Positions 8,186 through 16,537 of a DNA stretch of 21,529 nucleotides are shown here, in pieces. Positions within the stretch are counted from its first letter, which is position 1, and every line of letters begins with the position of its first letter. The position numbers and the translations under genes are program-made. Origin of the DNA: an uncultured bacterium (GTDB lineage: Bacteria > Bacillota_I > Bacilli_A > RF39 > UBA660); NCBI GenBank assembly GCA_900314225.1, contig OMUM01000212.1, positions 1 to 21,529 of the forward strand. Direction: 5' to 3'. Below the pieces are notes generated by a model that searched no databases, was not told where the DNA came from, and worked only from the letters and a program-made list of their open reading frames with translations.

Positions 8186-8207
8186 AGAACTCACCTCCCC
8201 AATAACT

Positions 8208-10487
8208 TTAACAATTTACTCCTTTTACAGATAATTCTTCATAATCATCTTTATATACTTTTTTAGGCTTTTGCTTTTTACCAATATTTTTCTTTTCAAT
8301 TGCTAAAAAGACAATTGTTGCGATAAATATTGATGAGTATGTTCCACTAATTAAACCAAATAACATAGCCATATTAAAAGTAAATATTCCTCTAGAACCT
8401 AAAATTAATAATATAATTACTGGAACTAATGTTGTAAGGGATGTATAAATTGTTCTGGTAAATGTTTCTTGAATACTAGTATTAGCAATTTCTTCTAATT
8501 TCTCTGAAGTGAGTTTTTTATTATAGTCATTTAAATTTTCTCTTATTCTATCAAATAAAACAATAGTATCATTTATTGAATAACCAATGATTGCTAGAAC
8601 AGCAGCAATAAACATAGAATTTACTTCTAATCTTAACATCCCAAATAATGCAAAGATCATTAAAACATCATGAATTAAAGCAACTACTCCACCTACGGCA
8701 TAACTAACTTTAAATCTAATTGAAACATAAATTACTATTCCAATTAATGCTATAAGTACTGATAAAATAGCATTTTTTACTAATTCTTTTTGAACTAAGT
8801 TAGAAACTACTCCAATATTTACTTTAGCATTATATTTATCTTCAAAATAATTATTAACTTCTTTTACAGTATCTCCATTTAATGCATCATCTATTCTAAT
8901 ATCAGTTTCTTCATCTGTTATAGTAATAGAACTACTTTTTAAATTTAATTTTTTTAAATCACTATTTAAGTTTTTCTTTGTAAGTTTATCATCTGTAACA
9001 ATAGTTATATCCGTACCTGCTCGGTAGTCAATTCCAAGATTCATTCCTTTAAATAATATAACTACTCCACCAATTAAAATAACAATAATTGAAATAGATA
9101 AGGCTAATTTTTTGTGTTTTAAGAAATTAACTTTACTAAATTTACCTGGCTTAATTTCTTCATTTTTAGATACATCTGGGATATCATCTTTATTTATATT
9201 AATAAATAATTTTGTTTTATCATCAAAATAACCTGTATTTACAAAAAGTTTTAACAAAAATCTAGTTAGGAATACCATTGTTAACATAATGATAATTACA
9301 GTAATTATTAACATAGTAGAAAATCCTTTAATACTTGATTCACCATAAATAAACATTATAATTGCTACAATAAATGTTGTTAGGTTCGAATCAATTATGG
9401 CACTAAAACTAGATTTAGAACCTTCGGTAAAGGCAGATTTTAGACTTTTTCCTTTTAGTAGCTCATCTTTTATTCTTGAAAAAGTTATTACATTAGAATC
9501 TACAGCCATACCTATACCTAAAAGTAATGCTGCTATACCTGGTAATGTTAAGACACCACCTACTAGCCAGAATATACCAAATACTAAGAAAGTATATATC
9601 ATGATAGAAACTCCAGATACAAATCCAGCAAAATGGTAAATTAACATTAATATAGCAATAATAGCAATAATAGCAATTATTCCAGCAACTAATGTAGTAT
9701 TTAATGTATTACTACCAAATGAAGCACCAACTGTTTGAGAAGAAACTTCTGTAAGTTTTGCAGGAAGAGAACCGCTATTGATTAAATCAACTAAGTTAGA
9801 TACTTCATCTTCTGTAAAACTTCCTTGAATAATTACATCACTAGCAAATCCTTGTGAAACAGTAGCAGCACTTAAACAATTTGATTCACTTGTACCACAC
9901 TTACTTCCTTCTTTTTCATAACTATCGGTAAGTTCATTATAGTCTAACCAGATAACTATCATATTTTGATTATTACTCCTAGAACTAACTTCTTTAGTTA
10001 CATCATAAAATTTATTTTTATCTTTTACTGATAAAAGTACTGCAGGATTACCACTGGAATCTTGACTAATTTTTGCTCCTCCAGCTTTTAAAACATCACT
10101 ACTCATAAGTAAATTATCTTCAGTATCTCTGAATGATAATGTCGCAACAGTTGATAGTTGACTACGAGCTTCTTCTGGATTTTTTACTCCAGCTAGCTTA
10201 ACCCTAATTTTATCTTTTCCTTCAATTGTTATTTCAGGTTCGCTTACACCTAAACTATCAATTCTTTTACTAAGAGTCTTGTATGTAGCTTTTAACTTTT
10301 CATTTGTCATTTTTGATCCATCAATTGAATCAACTTTGTAAAGAATTTCAAATCCTCCTTGTAAATCAAGTCCAAACTTTAAATTATTAAAAAGAGGAAT
10401 AAAACAAAAACAAATTAAAACTACTACTAGTGTAAGAATAAGAGAAGTTAAAATTGTTCTCTTCTTTCCATTTTTCTTTTTTTTCAT
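8208..10487 (-). CDS. secDF: SecDF fused protein-export subunit
   Basis: Proton-driven accessory subunit of the Sec translocase that pulls secreted proteins across the membrane. The 759-aa single chain joins SecD and SecF, as in B. subtilis. SecD half: TM1 (about 11-30), FGLDLQGG at about 36-43, a large extracytoplasmic domain, then five TM segments including GIGMAVDSNVITFSRIKDEL. SecF half: its first TM, then MNLGIDYRAGTDI, an outer domain, and the closing TM bundle with IIGYSINDTIVLFDRIREN. The inter-half linker is cytoplasmic and Lys-rich. The start is ATG 10487, seven bases after AGAGGTGG; an in-frame GTG at 10496 falls inside that site. It lies directly after the comN-like gene. No yajC is visible. 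Confidence 0.96.
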   Translation of the reverse strand: MKKKKNGKKRTILTSLILTLVVVLICFCFIPLFNNLKFGLDLQGGFEILYKVDSIDGSKMTNEKLKATYKTLSKRIDSLGVSEPEITIEGKDKIRVKLAGVKNPEEARSQLSTVATLSFRDTEDNLLMSSDVLKAGGAKISQDSSGNPAVLLSVKDKNKFYDVTKEVSSRSNNQNMIVIWLDYNELTDSYEKEGSKCGTSESNCLSAATVSQGFASDVIIQGSFTEDEVSNLVDLINSGSLPAKLTEVSSQTVGASFGSNTLNTTLVAGIIAIIAIIAILMLIYHFAGFVSGVSIMIYTFLVFGIFWLVGGVLTLPGIAALLLGIGMAVDSNVITFSRIKDELLKGKSLKSAFTEGSKSSFSAIIDSNLTTFIVAIIMFIYGESSIKGFSTMLIITVIIIMLTMVFLTRFLLKLFVNTGYFDDKTKLFININKDDIPDVSKNEEIKPGKFSKVNFLKHKKLALSISIIVILIGGVVILFKGMNLGIDYRAGTDITIVTDDKLTKKNLNSDLKKLNLKSSSITITDEETDIRIDDALNGDTVKEVNNYFEDKYNAKVNIGVVSNLVQKELVKNAILSVLIALIGIVIYVSIRFKVSYAVGGVVALIHDVLMIFALFGMLRLEVNSMFIAAVLAIIGYSINDTIVLFDRIRENLNDYNKKLTSEKLEEIANTSIQETFTRTIYTSLTTLVPVIILLILGSRGIFTFNMAMLFGLISGTYSSIFIATIVFLAIEKKNIGKKQKPKKVYKDDYEELSVKGVNC

Positions 10488-10498
10488 AACTTCCACCT

Positions 10499-10744
10499 CT
10501 ATATAATATTTTCGTTATTTTCTAAATATAAATTTATTTCTTCATAAGAAGTATTTAAAATATCATCAACAATATCACATAACATAAGATTATGGCCAAA
10601 TTTCCATTTATTATTAATAAATAAATTCCATAATTGATACTTAGTAATATCAGTTCCTAATACTTTAAGTTCATTAACTTTAGAACTAAGAGCTGGTTCT
10701 ACTCTATCATATAACTCTTTTAAAGAATTAAATTCATTATTCAT
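10499..10744 (-). CDS. comN: ComN/YrzD-like post-transcriptional regulator
   Basis: An 81-aa protein of the 'post-transcriptional regulator' family typified by B. subtilis ComN (YrzD), which affects comE mRNA and competence. The match rests on the pattern KVNELKVLG...YQLWNLFINNKWK...LCDIVDDILNTSYEEINLYL, which follows the family spacing (ELWxxLxxxKWK, then LHxLVxDILxLxxxxYMxYL). It is small, soluble and alpha-helical, with no membrane segment. Position supports the call: it is immediately upstream of secDF, as in Bacillus, with its TAG stop next to the secDF ribosome binding site. It appears to be the first gene of the comN-secDF-relA-dtd-AI-2E run. Its role here is unproven; no competence genes are in the window. 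Confidence 0.75.
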   Translation of the reverse strand: MNNEFNSLKELYDRVEPALSSKVNELKVLGTDITKYQLWNLFINNKWKFGHNLMLCDIVDDILNTSYEEINLYLENNENII

Positions 10745-10774
10745 ATTAACACAACCTCATAACGAATTAATCTT

Positions 10775-10780
10775 ATTATA
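10775..10780 (-). promoter_or_regulatory. possible -10 box for the comN-secDF-relA operon
   Basis: TATAAT on the minus strand, about 31 bases before the comN ATG. The -35 position (TTTAAT) is poor, so this is tentative. The rest of 10781-10920 is AT-rich with no reading frame or structure that I trust. Confidence 0.35.
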
Positions 10781-10919
10781 ACTAAATAACAGCAAAAATT
10801 AAAGTTAAATTGAAAAAAACTACAATAATTATTTTTTGAATTTATTAATATAAGTATTTATTTTTAGTATATAATTTTTTTAAAAACTCTTACAAAATTT
10901 TATATATTTTTAATTTTAA

Positions 10920-10951
10920 TATATAAAAAGACTTTTCAATAAAGTCTTTTA
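10920..10951 (-). terminator. rho-independent terminator after the surface protein gene
   Basis: The minus strand reads AAAAGACTTT-ATTGA-AAAGTCTTTT followed by TATAT: a 10-bp stem with a 5-base loop, starting one base after the TGA stop. Confidence 0.75.
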
Positions 10952-12457
10952 TCAGTCATTAGCAAGAATTATGTATGGATCTTCTTTTGTCCCAGAACCA
11001 TCAGTAGTCTGAATAGTATTTTTTAGATTAATGGATGGCCTTATTGAAGTCCTAATATTACTTTTTTCAGGATTATCAGCTCCAGTATCTCCCCACATCC
11101 AGTCTAAATCAGTTTCATCAGATCCTCCTGTTAGTATTCCAAACATGTTTATTTCTGAACTTCCATACCATGTAGTAGTATAAGAAAATGGTGACATTGT
11201 AAATGTTGCTCCTATAGAATTAGATAAATAGCTACTTCCACATGTTTGATTATAATCCCCTGAACAATAATAGTTTCTTACATTTGCCAAATTTGCCTCA
11301 TCAGCGGTGATTAAACCTATTGGATAAGTAAGGGCTTTATTTCCGATACTTGCATTTTTAGTTGTAAAACCATCTCTTGATATGTTTGGACATGTTAATT
11401 GTGGTTTTTGGTTATCACTATAATTATTTCTAGCATAAGTTGCAAATTTCATGCTATCCTGTGGTGAAGTTGAAAACACTTCTCCACTTGCTAATGTCCT
11501 ATCATTGCAGAATACTTCATCTGATATATATGAAGAATATTTTGATAAATTTGCAACATACCAATTATCAATAGCCTTTTTTATTGTTGAATCATTTTTA
11601 TTAATGAAAGCTTCATCTTCTGTAGCATCAGTATCACCAAACATATAACCAATGTACTTAGGACTATCATTATTTGAATTGAATGGACTATAAATTGAAA
11701 TTTCATTATCTGAATAAATAAGTCTTACTGAATTATCACCATTTACTCTTATTACCTGCCATAAAAATCCTGCAAATGATACCCAGTTGTTTTTTACATC
11801 TCCTCTATAATAATAACTTGTGCCATAATCATCTGCCATAGCATACATTCCTTTATCATTTGTCCAATAATCGTCAAAATTAGGATTACCTTTAGTTGTT
11901 ATTTCACTTATTCCTGTTTTATATGTTTTATTACTTGCTTCATTTGATATTAATTTTCTATATAATAATTTATCACTTATAGTATCTATTTCTACATTTG
12001 AATGTATTGTAAGTCTTATTATGTCAAATGCTTTTGTTGCAATTGGGATTAATAACAATCCAAACATAAATATTTTTAAACTGTTTTTAATATTTTTTGT
12101 TTTTAATAAATAGAATGCTATTAACCCAGTAATTATTAATAACATTATATTTATACTATACTTTTGAATAATTGTTTTTGGATTAATTAAATTATCATTT
12201 ACACTTAGATACATTAAATTATTTTCTTTAAATTTTCCATCATGTAATTTATTGGTTGGTACTTCTTTAGAATATGTAATTGTAATTATCATTTCTTTTT
12301 CAGTATTAGCTTCAAGAATATTGGACTTATCACTATACTTATAATTATAAGTAATATAATTACTTTTATTAAAGGTTGGTTCTATTGTAACATTGTAATC
12401 TTTTTTTGAAGTATTTTTGACAATTAATTTATATTTAATTGATTTACTTTTGAAAAC
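10952..12457 (-). pseudogene. surface protein, 3' fragment after a frameshift (two TM segments plus C-terminal outer domain)
   Basis: The larger part of a broken gene; the first in-frame ATG is 12292 (446 aa), but the frame stays open and coding-like up to 12457. The stretch before 12292 continues a beta-rich domain (VKNTSKKDYNVTIEP, then EKEMIITITYSKEV), so 12292 is not the true start. In restored numbering (568 aa) two TM segments lie at about 169-185 and 195-210. They are followed by an outer domain with FAGFLWQVIRVNG, VRLIY, TYPIGLITADE, SPFSYTTTW and the closing IRPSINLKN/DGSGTKEDPYIIL. This domain resembles the DUF6273-like, FISUMP-like outer domains common in gut Bacilli surface proteins. 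Four Cys may pair. I infer a cell-surface role; binding target unknown. It could be translated from 12292 without a signal peptide. Confidence 0.7.
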
Positions 12458-12657
12458 TTAATATTAAATTTTATATTCCAGTCTTTTATGGTTGGTTGAG
12501 ATACTTCTTCTACTCCAGGGGTGATTTCTATTAATTCTGATGATGCTATATAAATATTTTCTTTTGGATTAATATTTTGTACTATTTTATCATCCGCAAA
12601 TACCATAATTGGTAGCAAAAAAATAATACTTAATAATATTTTAATTCTATTTCTCAT
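12424..12657 (-). pseudogene. surface protein, 5' fragment (signal peptide and start of outer domain)
   Basis: The N-terminal 77 codons of the split surface gene. MRNRIK is followed by a hydrophobic run LLSIIFLLPIMVFA and then DDK, a clear signal peptide with probable cleavage after FA. The mature part (PGVEEVSQPTIKDWNIKFNIKFS) is beta-like. It ends early at TAA. Adding one base in the A4 run at 12448-12451 joins DWNIKFNIKFSK to SKSIKYKLIVKNTS in the downstream fragment. ATG 12657 is preferred to the GTG at 12663 by spacing from AGGA. The sequence around the join has no long homopolymer and no recognisable slippery heptamer, so an indel or base-call error is more likely than programmed frameshifting. 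Confidence 0.7.
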
Positions 12658-12750
12658 ACTCACTACTTCCTATTCTATAATTTTATTAGATAATATTAAT
12701 TTGAAAATTAAAAGAATTTTTTTATTGATGTATTTCAATATAGATCTTTT

Positions 12751-12782
12751 AAAAATAAAAAGAGCTATTTCTTTTTAGCTCT
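12751..12782 (-). terminator. rho-independent terminator of xerC
   Basis: A 7-bp stem AGAGCTA/TAGCTCT (12776-12782 with 12761-12767) with an A-rich loop, then TTTTATTTTT. The stem overlaps the last codons and the stop of xerC. Confidence 0.8.
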
Positions 12783-13667
12783 AGGAAAACTTCTAAAATA
12801 GACTTCTTTTAATCTATCTGTTGTTACATGGGTATATATTTGAGTTGCTTTTATAGATTCATGCCCAAGTAATTTTTGAACAGATAATAAGTCTGCTCCT
12901 TCATTTAATAAATGTGTTGCGAATGAGTGTCTTATCATATGAGGAGATATATTTTTTTTAAGACTAGTTTTTTTAATAACTTGGTCTAGTATATATCTTA
13001 CTCCTCTATCTGTTAATTCTCCTCCATTATTATTTAAAAATAAGTATTCACTATTTTTAATATTTAATTTATTATAAGCATCATTTAAATATAAATCTAA
13101 TATATCGCTACAGTAGTCTCCATAAGTAACATAGCGTTCTTTATTACCTTTTCCAAGAATTAAAATACTTCTACTAGATCTATCAATATCTTTAACTTTT
13201 ATACTTACAAGTTCTCCAACTCTTACTCCTGTTGCATATAGCATTTCAAGTATCAATCTATCTCTTTGTCCTAACGAAGTACTTAAGTCACAAGCATTAA
13301 ATAATTCTTCTAACTCATTATATTCAAAAAATCTAGGTAATTTTTTGGCCTTTTTTGGTCCATTAACTAAACTAAAGACATTTGTTTTAACAATATTATT
13401 ATTAGCTAAATATTTATAAAAGCCTCTTAATGAACTAAGTTTTCGATCAATTGATGAATTATTATCTTGTTTGTTATCTTTTAAATACATTAAATAGAAT
13501 CTTATATCACTATAGACTATTTTATCAAATTCTAGTCCTTCACTTTCAATATAGTCTAGAAATTCTTCAATATCATCACTATAATTAATAATTGTATATT
13601 TAGAATAGTTTTTTTCATATTTTAAATAATCAAGATAATCTTTAACTATTTTTCTTTGTTTTTGCAT
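12765..13667 (-). CDS. xerC: tyrosine recombinase XerC (CodV-like)
   Basis: Site-specific recombinase that resolves chromosome dimers at dif together with a partner Xer protein. In the 300-aa form the SAM-like N-terminal DNA-binding domain covers about 1-90. The catalytic domain has Arg149 (ATGVRVGEL), Lys173 (LGKGNKER), His243 and Arg246 (HMIRHSFATHLL), His269 (LLGHE) and nucleophile Tyr278 (TQIYTHV), all intact. The C-terminus SFPRAKKK fits Xer. Sequence alone does not separate XerC from XerD; the topA-xerC order matches B. subtilis topA-trmFO-codV, so XerC is favoured. ATG 13667 follows GGTGAT by 8 bases; upstream in-frame candidates (TTG 13691, ATG 13682) lack this. The start overlaps the preceding gene by 26 bases, implying coupled translation. 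Confidence 0.92.
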   Translation of the reverse strand: MQKQRKIVKDYLDYLKYEKNYSKYTIINYSDDIEEFLDYIESEGLEFDKIVYSDIRFYLMYLKDNKQDNNSSIDRKLSSLRGFYKYLANNNIVKTNVFSLVNGPKKAKKLPRFFEYNELEELFNACDLSTSLGQRDRLILEMLYATGVRVGELVSIKVKDIDRSSRSILILGKGNKERYVTYGDYCSDILDLYLNDAYNKLNIKNSEYLFLNNNGGELTDRGVRYILDQVIKKTSLKKNISPHMIRHSFATHLLNEGADLLSVQKLLGHESIKATQIYTHVTTDRLKEVYFRSFPRAKKK

Positions 13668-14358
13668 AAACTTTATCACCATAATAATCAAATAAACTTA
13701 TTTGGCCATCAAAATAATTCTTATCTGTTACTTCATATAATTTATCTTTAATATCATCTCTACTATTATATTTATTTCTTAATTTAACATTGTCAAAACT
13801 ATTAATTGCTTCATAAACATTTCTTGCTAAATAATAGGAATTATAAGCCCATGTAACATCATTAATCTTTGATTTATATATATTGGCAGGAATAGAATTA
13901 TCGATAAAATGTATATAAAATTTTTCATAGACATTGGTATTACCAAAAGTAATATAATCATAGAATTTTTCATTTTTATACATTCTATTAATAAATGTAA
14001 AATATAATTTATTTAAACTATCAGTTGATTTATTAATTGAATCTTTTCTTTGGAACTTATTAATTTCTAATATTGTATCAGTCATATTACCTTTATAAAT
14101 AGTTTCTAAATATGATATTTTTTCTTTATTACTATCGTTTCTTTTAACAATAAATATATCATTATTAGATGAATTAACAATACCTTTAGCTTTTAAATAG
14201 GCATTTAATTCTTCTGGATTATTGAATTGTAAAGTTAATTTATCAATATCTTCTAATTTAAGACTATTTTTTTCAAATCCAAGATCATGTAAATTAATTT
14301 TTTTAAATTCATTATTATTTTTATTTTTTGCTACTAAATAGAATCTATTTTTACTCAT
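13642..14358 (-). CDS. hypothetical protein with C-terminal QISLF clamp-binding-like motif
   Basis: A 238-aa protein I do not recognise. It is hydrophilic, rich in Asn, Lys and Tyr, with no signal peptide or membrane segment, so probably cytoplasmic. Residues 1-40 (FYLVAKNKNNNEF..INLHDLGF) and a Tyr-rich central part (about 115-190, with FYDYITFGN and WAYNSYYLARNVYEAINSF) look folded. Near the end lies GQISLFDYYG, where QISLF (219-223 of 238; bases 13690-13704) matches the bacterial beta-clamp binding pentapeptide QL(S/D)LF. Many clamp-binding proteins carry it near a terminus, so a link to replication or repair is plausible but unproven. GGAGG sits 8 bases before ATG 14358, and its own extended -10 promoter is upstream. 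It occupies the place trmFO holds in Bacillus, between topA and xerC. Confidence 0.75.
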   Translation of the reverse strand: MSKNRFYLVAKNKNNNEFKKINLHDLGFEKNSLKLEDIDKLTLQFNNPEELNAYLKAKGIVNSSNNDIFIVKRNDSNKEKISYLETIYKGNMTDTILEINKFQRKDSINKSTDSLNKLYFTFINRMYKNEKFYDYITFGNTNVYEKFYIHFIDNSIPANIYKSKINDVTWAYNSYYLARNVYEAINSFDNVKLRNKYNSRDDIKDKLYEVTDKNYFDGQISLFDYYGDKVYAKTKKNS

Positions 14359-14386
14359 AAAATATACCTCCAAAACATTAATTTTT

Positions 14387-14395
14387 ATTATAGCA
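14387..14395 (-). promoter_or_regulatory. extended -10 promoter for the 238-aa gene and xerC
   Basis: The minus strand reads TGCTATAAT, a perfect extended -10, 29 bases before the ATG at 14358 and directly after the topA terminator T-tract. Confidence 0.65.
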
Positions 14396-14421
14396 AAAAA
14401 AAGAAAAGATTTCTATCTTTT
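14393..14421 (-). terminator. rho-independent terminator of topA
   Basis: Stem AAAAGAT/ATCTTTT (14415-14421 with 14404-14410), a 4-base loop, then a T-rich tract CTTTTTTTT. It overlaps the topA stop codon. Confidence 0.75.
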
Positions 14422-16434
14422 GTAATCACATTCACTACATTTAATCTTTCCATTTTTTTCTACTAACATTTTGCCACATTCTGGGCATTTCTCATTAATT
14501 GGTTTATCCCAATAAGCTGTTTTACATTTAGGATAGTTGTTGCAACCATAAAAGATTTTACCTCTTCTACTTTTTTTCTCAATAATTTTTCCGTCACAAT
14601 TAGGGCAATCACAAATGATTATATCTTCTTTTTCTTCTTTTTTGATATATTTACATTCAGGATAGTTAGAACATGCTACAAATTCGCCATATTTTCCTTT
14701 TCTAATAACTAGTGGATTGCCACATTCAGGACATTTTTCTCCTGTTTCAACTGGAGCTTTCTTCTCCATATCGGAGAATGCTTTTTCAACTCGCGGTTCA
14801 AATATATCATAAAAATCTTGTAAGACTTTATTCCAAACAAGTTTACCTTCGGCAATAGAGTCTAAATCATCTTCCATATTTTTAGTATAATCTGTATTTA
14901 TTAAATCACTAAAGTAATCTTGTAATTTATCAGTAGTTTCAATTCCTATTTCTGTTGGTTTAAACTTTTTTTCTACTAAATCAACATATCCTCTACTTTT
15001 TATTGTATCAATTATTGTTGCATAAGTAGAAGGTCTACCAATACCTAATTCTTCTAATGTCTTTATAAGTTTTGCTTCTGAGTATCTTGCTGGTGGTTTA
15101 GTAAAGTGTTGACTACAATCAACATTATTAGTAATTGCTACTTCTTTATCACCAATTTCAGGTAATATCTTATCTTCATTAGATTCATAATCTTTATATA
15201 CTTTTAAATAACCATCAAATATTAGAATAGAACCAACTGTCTTAAATTTATAATTATTATTATCAAAAACAATAGTTGTTTGATTAACACTGGCATCAGC
15301 CATTAGTGAAGCAAGTGTCCTTTTATAAATTAAACTATATAATTTAAATTCATCACTTGTTAAATATTGCTTTATTTTTAGTGGTTCTCTAAGTACACTA
15401 GTTGGTCTAATTGCTTCATGAGCATCTTGCACGTTTTCAGTTTTTTTGGTTTTTTTTACATAACCAATATATTTTTTGCCATAATTTTCTTCAATATATT
15501 TCATTGCTGGTTTAATAAAATCTTCACTCAATCTAATAGAGTCTGTTCTCATATAAGTAATTAATCCGACTGTTTCATTTTCAAGATCAATTCCTTCATA
15601 TAGTTTTTGAGCTATACTCATAGTTTTCTTAGCTGGGAAACCTAATTTAGTTGAAGCTTCTTGTTGAAGGGTTGAAGTAATAAACGGAAATTTACTCTTA
15701 CGAGCTTTCTCTTTCTTTTCAATACTTTCTACTGTATATTTATCAGATATCTTATTAAGAACTGCATCAGCTTCCTCCTTAGAATGTAGGTCTATGTCAT
15801 CTTCTTTATACTTAAAAAGTTCTGCTTCATAATCTTTAAAAATAGCTGTAATTGTCCAATATTCTTCTGGAATGAATGCCTCTATTTCACGTTCCTTATC
15901 AACAATTAACTTTAAAGCAACGCTTTGTACACGACCGGCACTTTTAGCACCAATTTTTCTTTGTAATAGTTTAGATAATCTAAAGCCAATTATTCTATCT
16001 AGTATTCTTCTAGTTTCTTGACTCTTTACTAAATCATCATCTATTTTAGTTGGATTTTTCATAGCTTCAAGTATTTTATCATGAGTAATTTCATTAAATC
16101 TAACTCTCTTATAATTATCATCTTTAATACCTAGTGCATCTTTTAGATGCCAAGCAATAGCTTCTCCTTCACGATCAGGGTCGCTTGCAAGATATACTAG
16201 ATTTGAGTCTTTTACATCTTTTTTTAATTCATTAATAACACTACTTTTTCCTTTTATTGGAACATAATTTGGAGTAAATCCATTTTCAACATCTACTCCT
16301 AAGCCAAATTTACCAGAAGTTGCTAGATCTCTTATGTGACCTTTTGAAGATACTACTTTATACTCATTTCCTAAATATTTACCAATAGTTTTACTTTTAC
16401 TAGGACTTTCCACAATAACTAAATTCTTTGACAT
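14413..16434 (-). CDS. topA: DNA topoisomerase I
   Basis: Type IA topoisomerase that relaxes negative supercoils. In the 673-aa protein the Toprim domain is N-terminal (NLVIVESPSKSKTIGKYLG from residue 4, with Glu9; Asp85, Asp87 and Glu89 in DPDREGE bind Mg). The active-site Tyr294 lies in LITYMRTDS. Three C-terminal zinc ribbons follow, each with four Cys (CPECGNP...CSNYPEC, CPNCDGK...CNNYPKC, CPECGKM...CSECDYKR). All key residues are present and the length is normal. ATG 16434 is chosen because GGAGGG lies a few bases upstream. An in-frame ATG at 16467 falls within the spacer of the promoter and cannot be the start if that promoter is used. It lies between rnhB and the 238-aa gene but has its own promoter and terminator. 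Confidence 0.97.
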   Translation of the reverse strand: MSKNLVIVESPSKSKTIGKYLGNEYKVVSSKGHIRDLATSGKFGLGVDVENGFTPNYVPIKGKSSVINELKKDVKDSNLVYLASDPDREGEAIAWHLKDALGIKDDNYKRVRFNEITHDKILEAMKNPTKIDDDLVKSQETRRILDRIIGFRLSKLLQRKIGAKSAGRVQSVALKLIVDKEREIEAFIPEEYWTITAIFKDYEAELFKYKEDDIDLHSKEEADAVLNKISDKYTVESIEKKEKARKSKFPFITSTLQQEASTKLGFPAKKTMSIAQKLYEGIDLENETVGLITYMRTDSIRLSEDFIKPAMKYIEENYGKKYIGYVKKTKKTENVQDAHEAIRPTSVLREPLKIKQYLTSDEFKLYSLIYKRTLASLMADASVNQTTIVFDNNNYKFKTVGSILIFDGYLKVYKDYESNEDKILPEIGDKEVAITNNVDCSQHFTKPPARYSEAKLIKTLEELGIGRPSTYATIIDTIKSRGYVDLVEKKFKPTEIGIETTDKLQDYFSDLINTDYTKNMEDDLDSIAEGKLVWNKVLQDFYDIFEPRVEKAFSDMEKKAPVETGEKCPECGNPLVIRKGKYGEFVACSNYPECKYIKKEEKEDIIICDCPNCDGKIIEKKSRRGKIFYGCNNYPKCKTAYWDKPINEKCPECGKMLVEKNGKIKCSECDYKR

Positions 16435-16458
16435 ATCATCCCTCCAGTTACTTATTAA

Positions 16459-16487
16459 TTTATACATTTAAATTAAATTTATGTCAA
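16459..16487 (-). promoter_or_regulatory. sigma-A promoter of topA
   Basis: TTGACA (16482-16487), a 17-base spacer, then TATAAA (16459-16464) on the minus strand. The predicted start is about 18 bases before ATG 16434, just upstream of its ribosome binding site. Confidence 0.85.
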
Positions 16488-16506
16488 CTACTACATATAT
16501 ATTATT

Positions 16507-16537
16507 AGAAAAAAATATTATTTTACAGATAATTTTT
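16507..16537 (-). terminator. possible terminator of rnhB
   Basis: After the rnhB stop, AAATTAT can pair imperfectly (one bulged A) with ATAATATTT, followed by a T7 tract. The stem is short and AT-only. Confidence 0.4.

Noticed and set aside
9640..9690. Short ATAGCAATA-type repeats in secDF
   Set aside because: They encode an Ile/Ala-rich membrane segment (GIIAIIAIIAILM) and are explained by composition.
12440..12460. Programmed -1 frameshift in the surface gene
   Set aside because: The local sequence TTTTCAAAAGTA in its reading frame does not form an X-XXY-YYZ slippery heptamer, and no stimulatory hairpin is evident; an indel explains it better.
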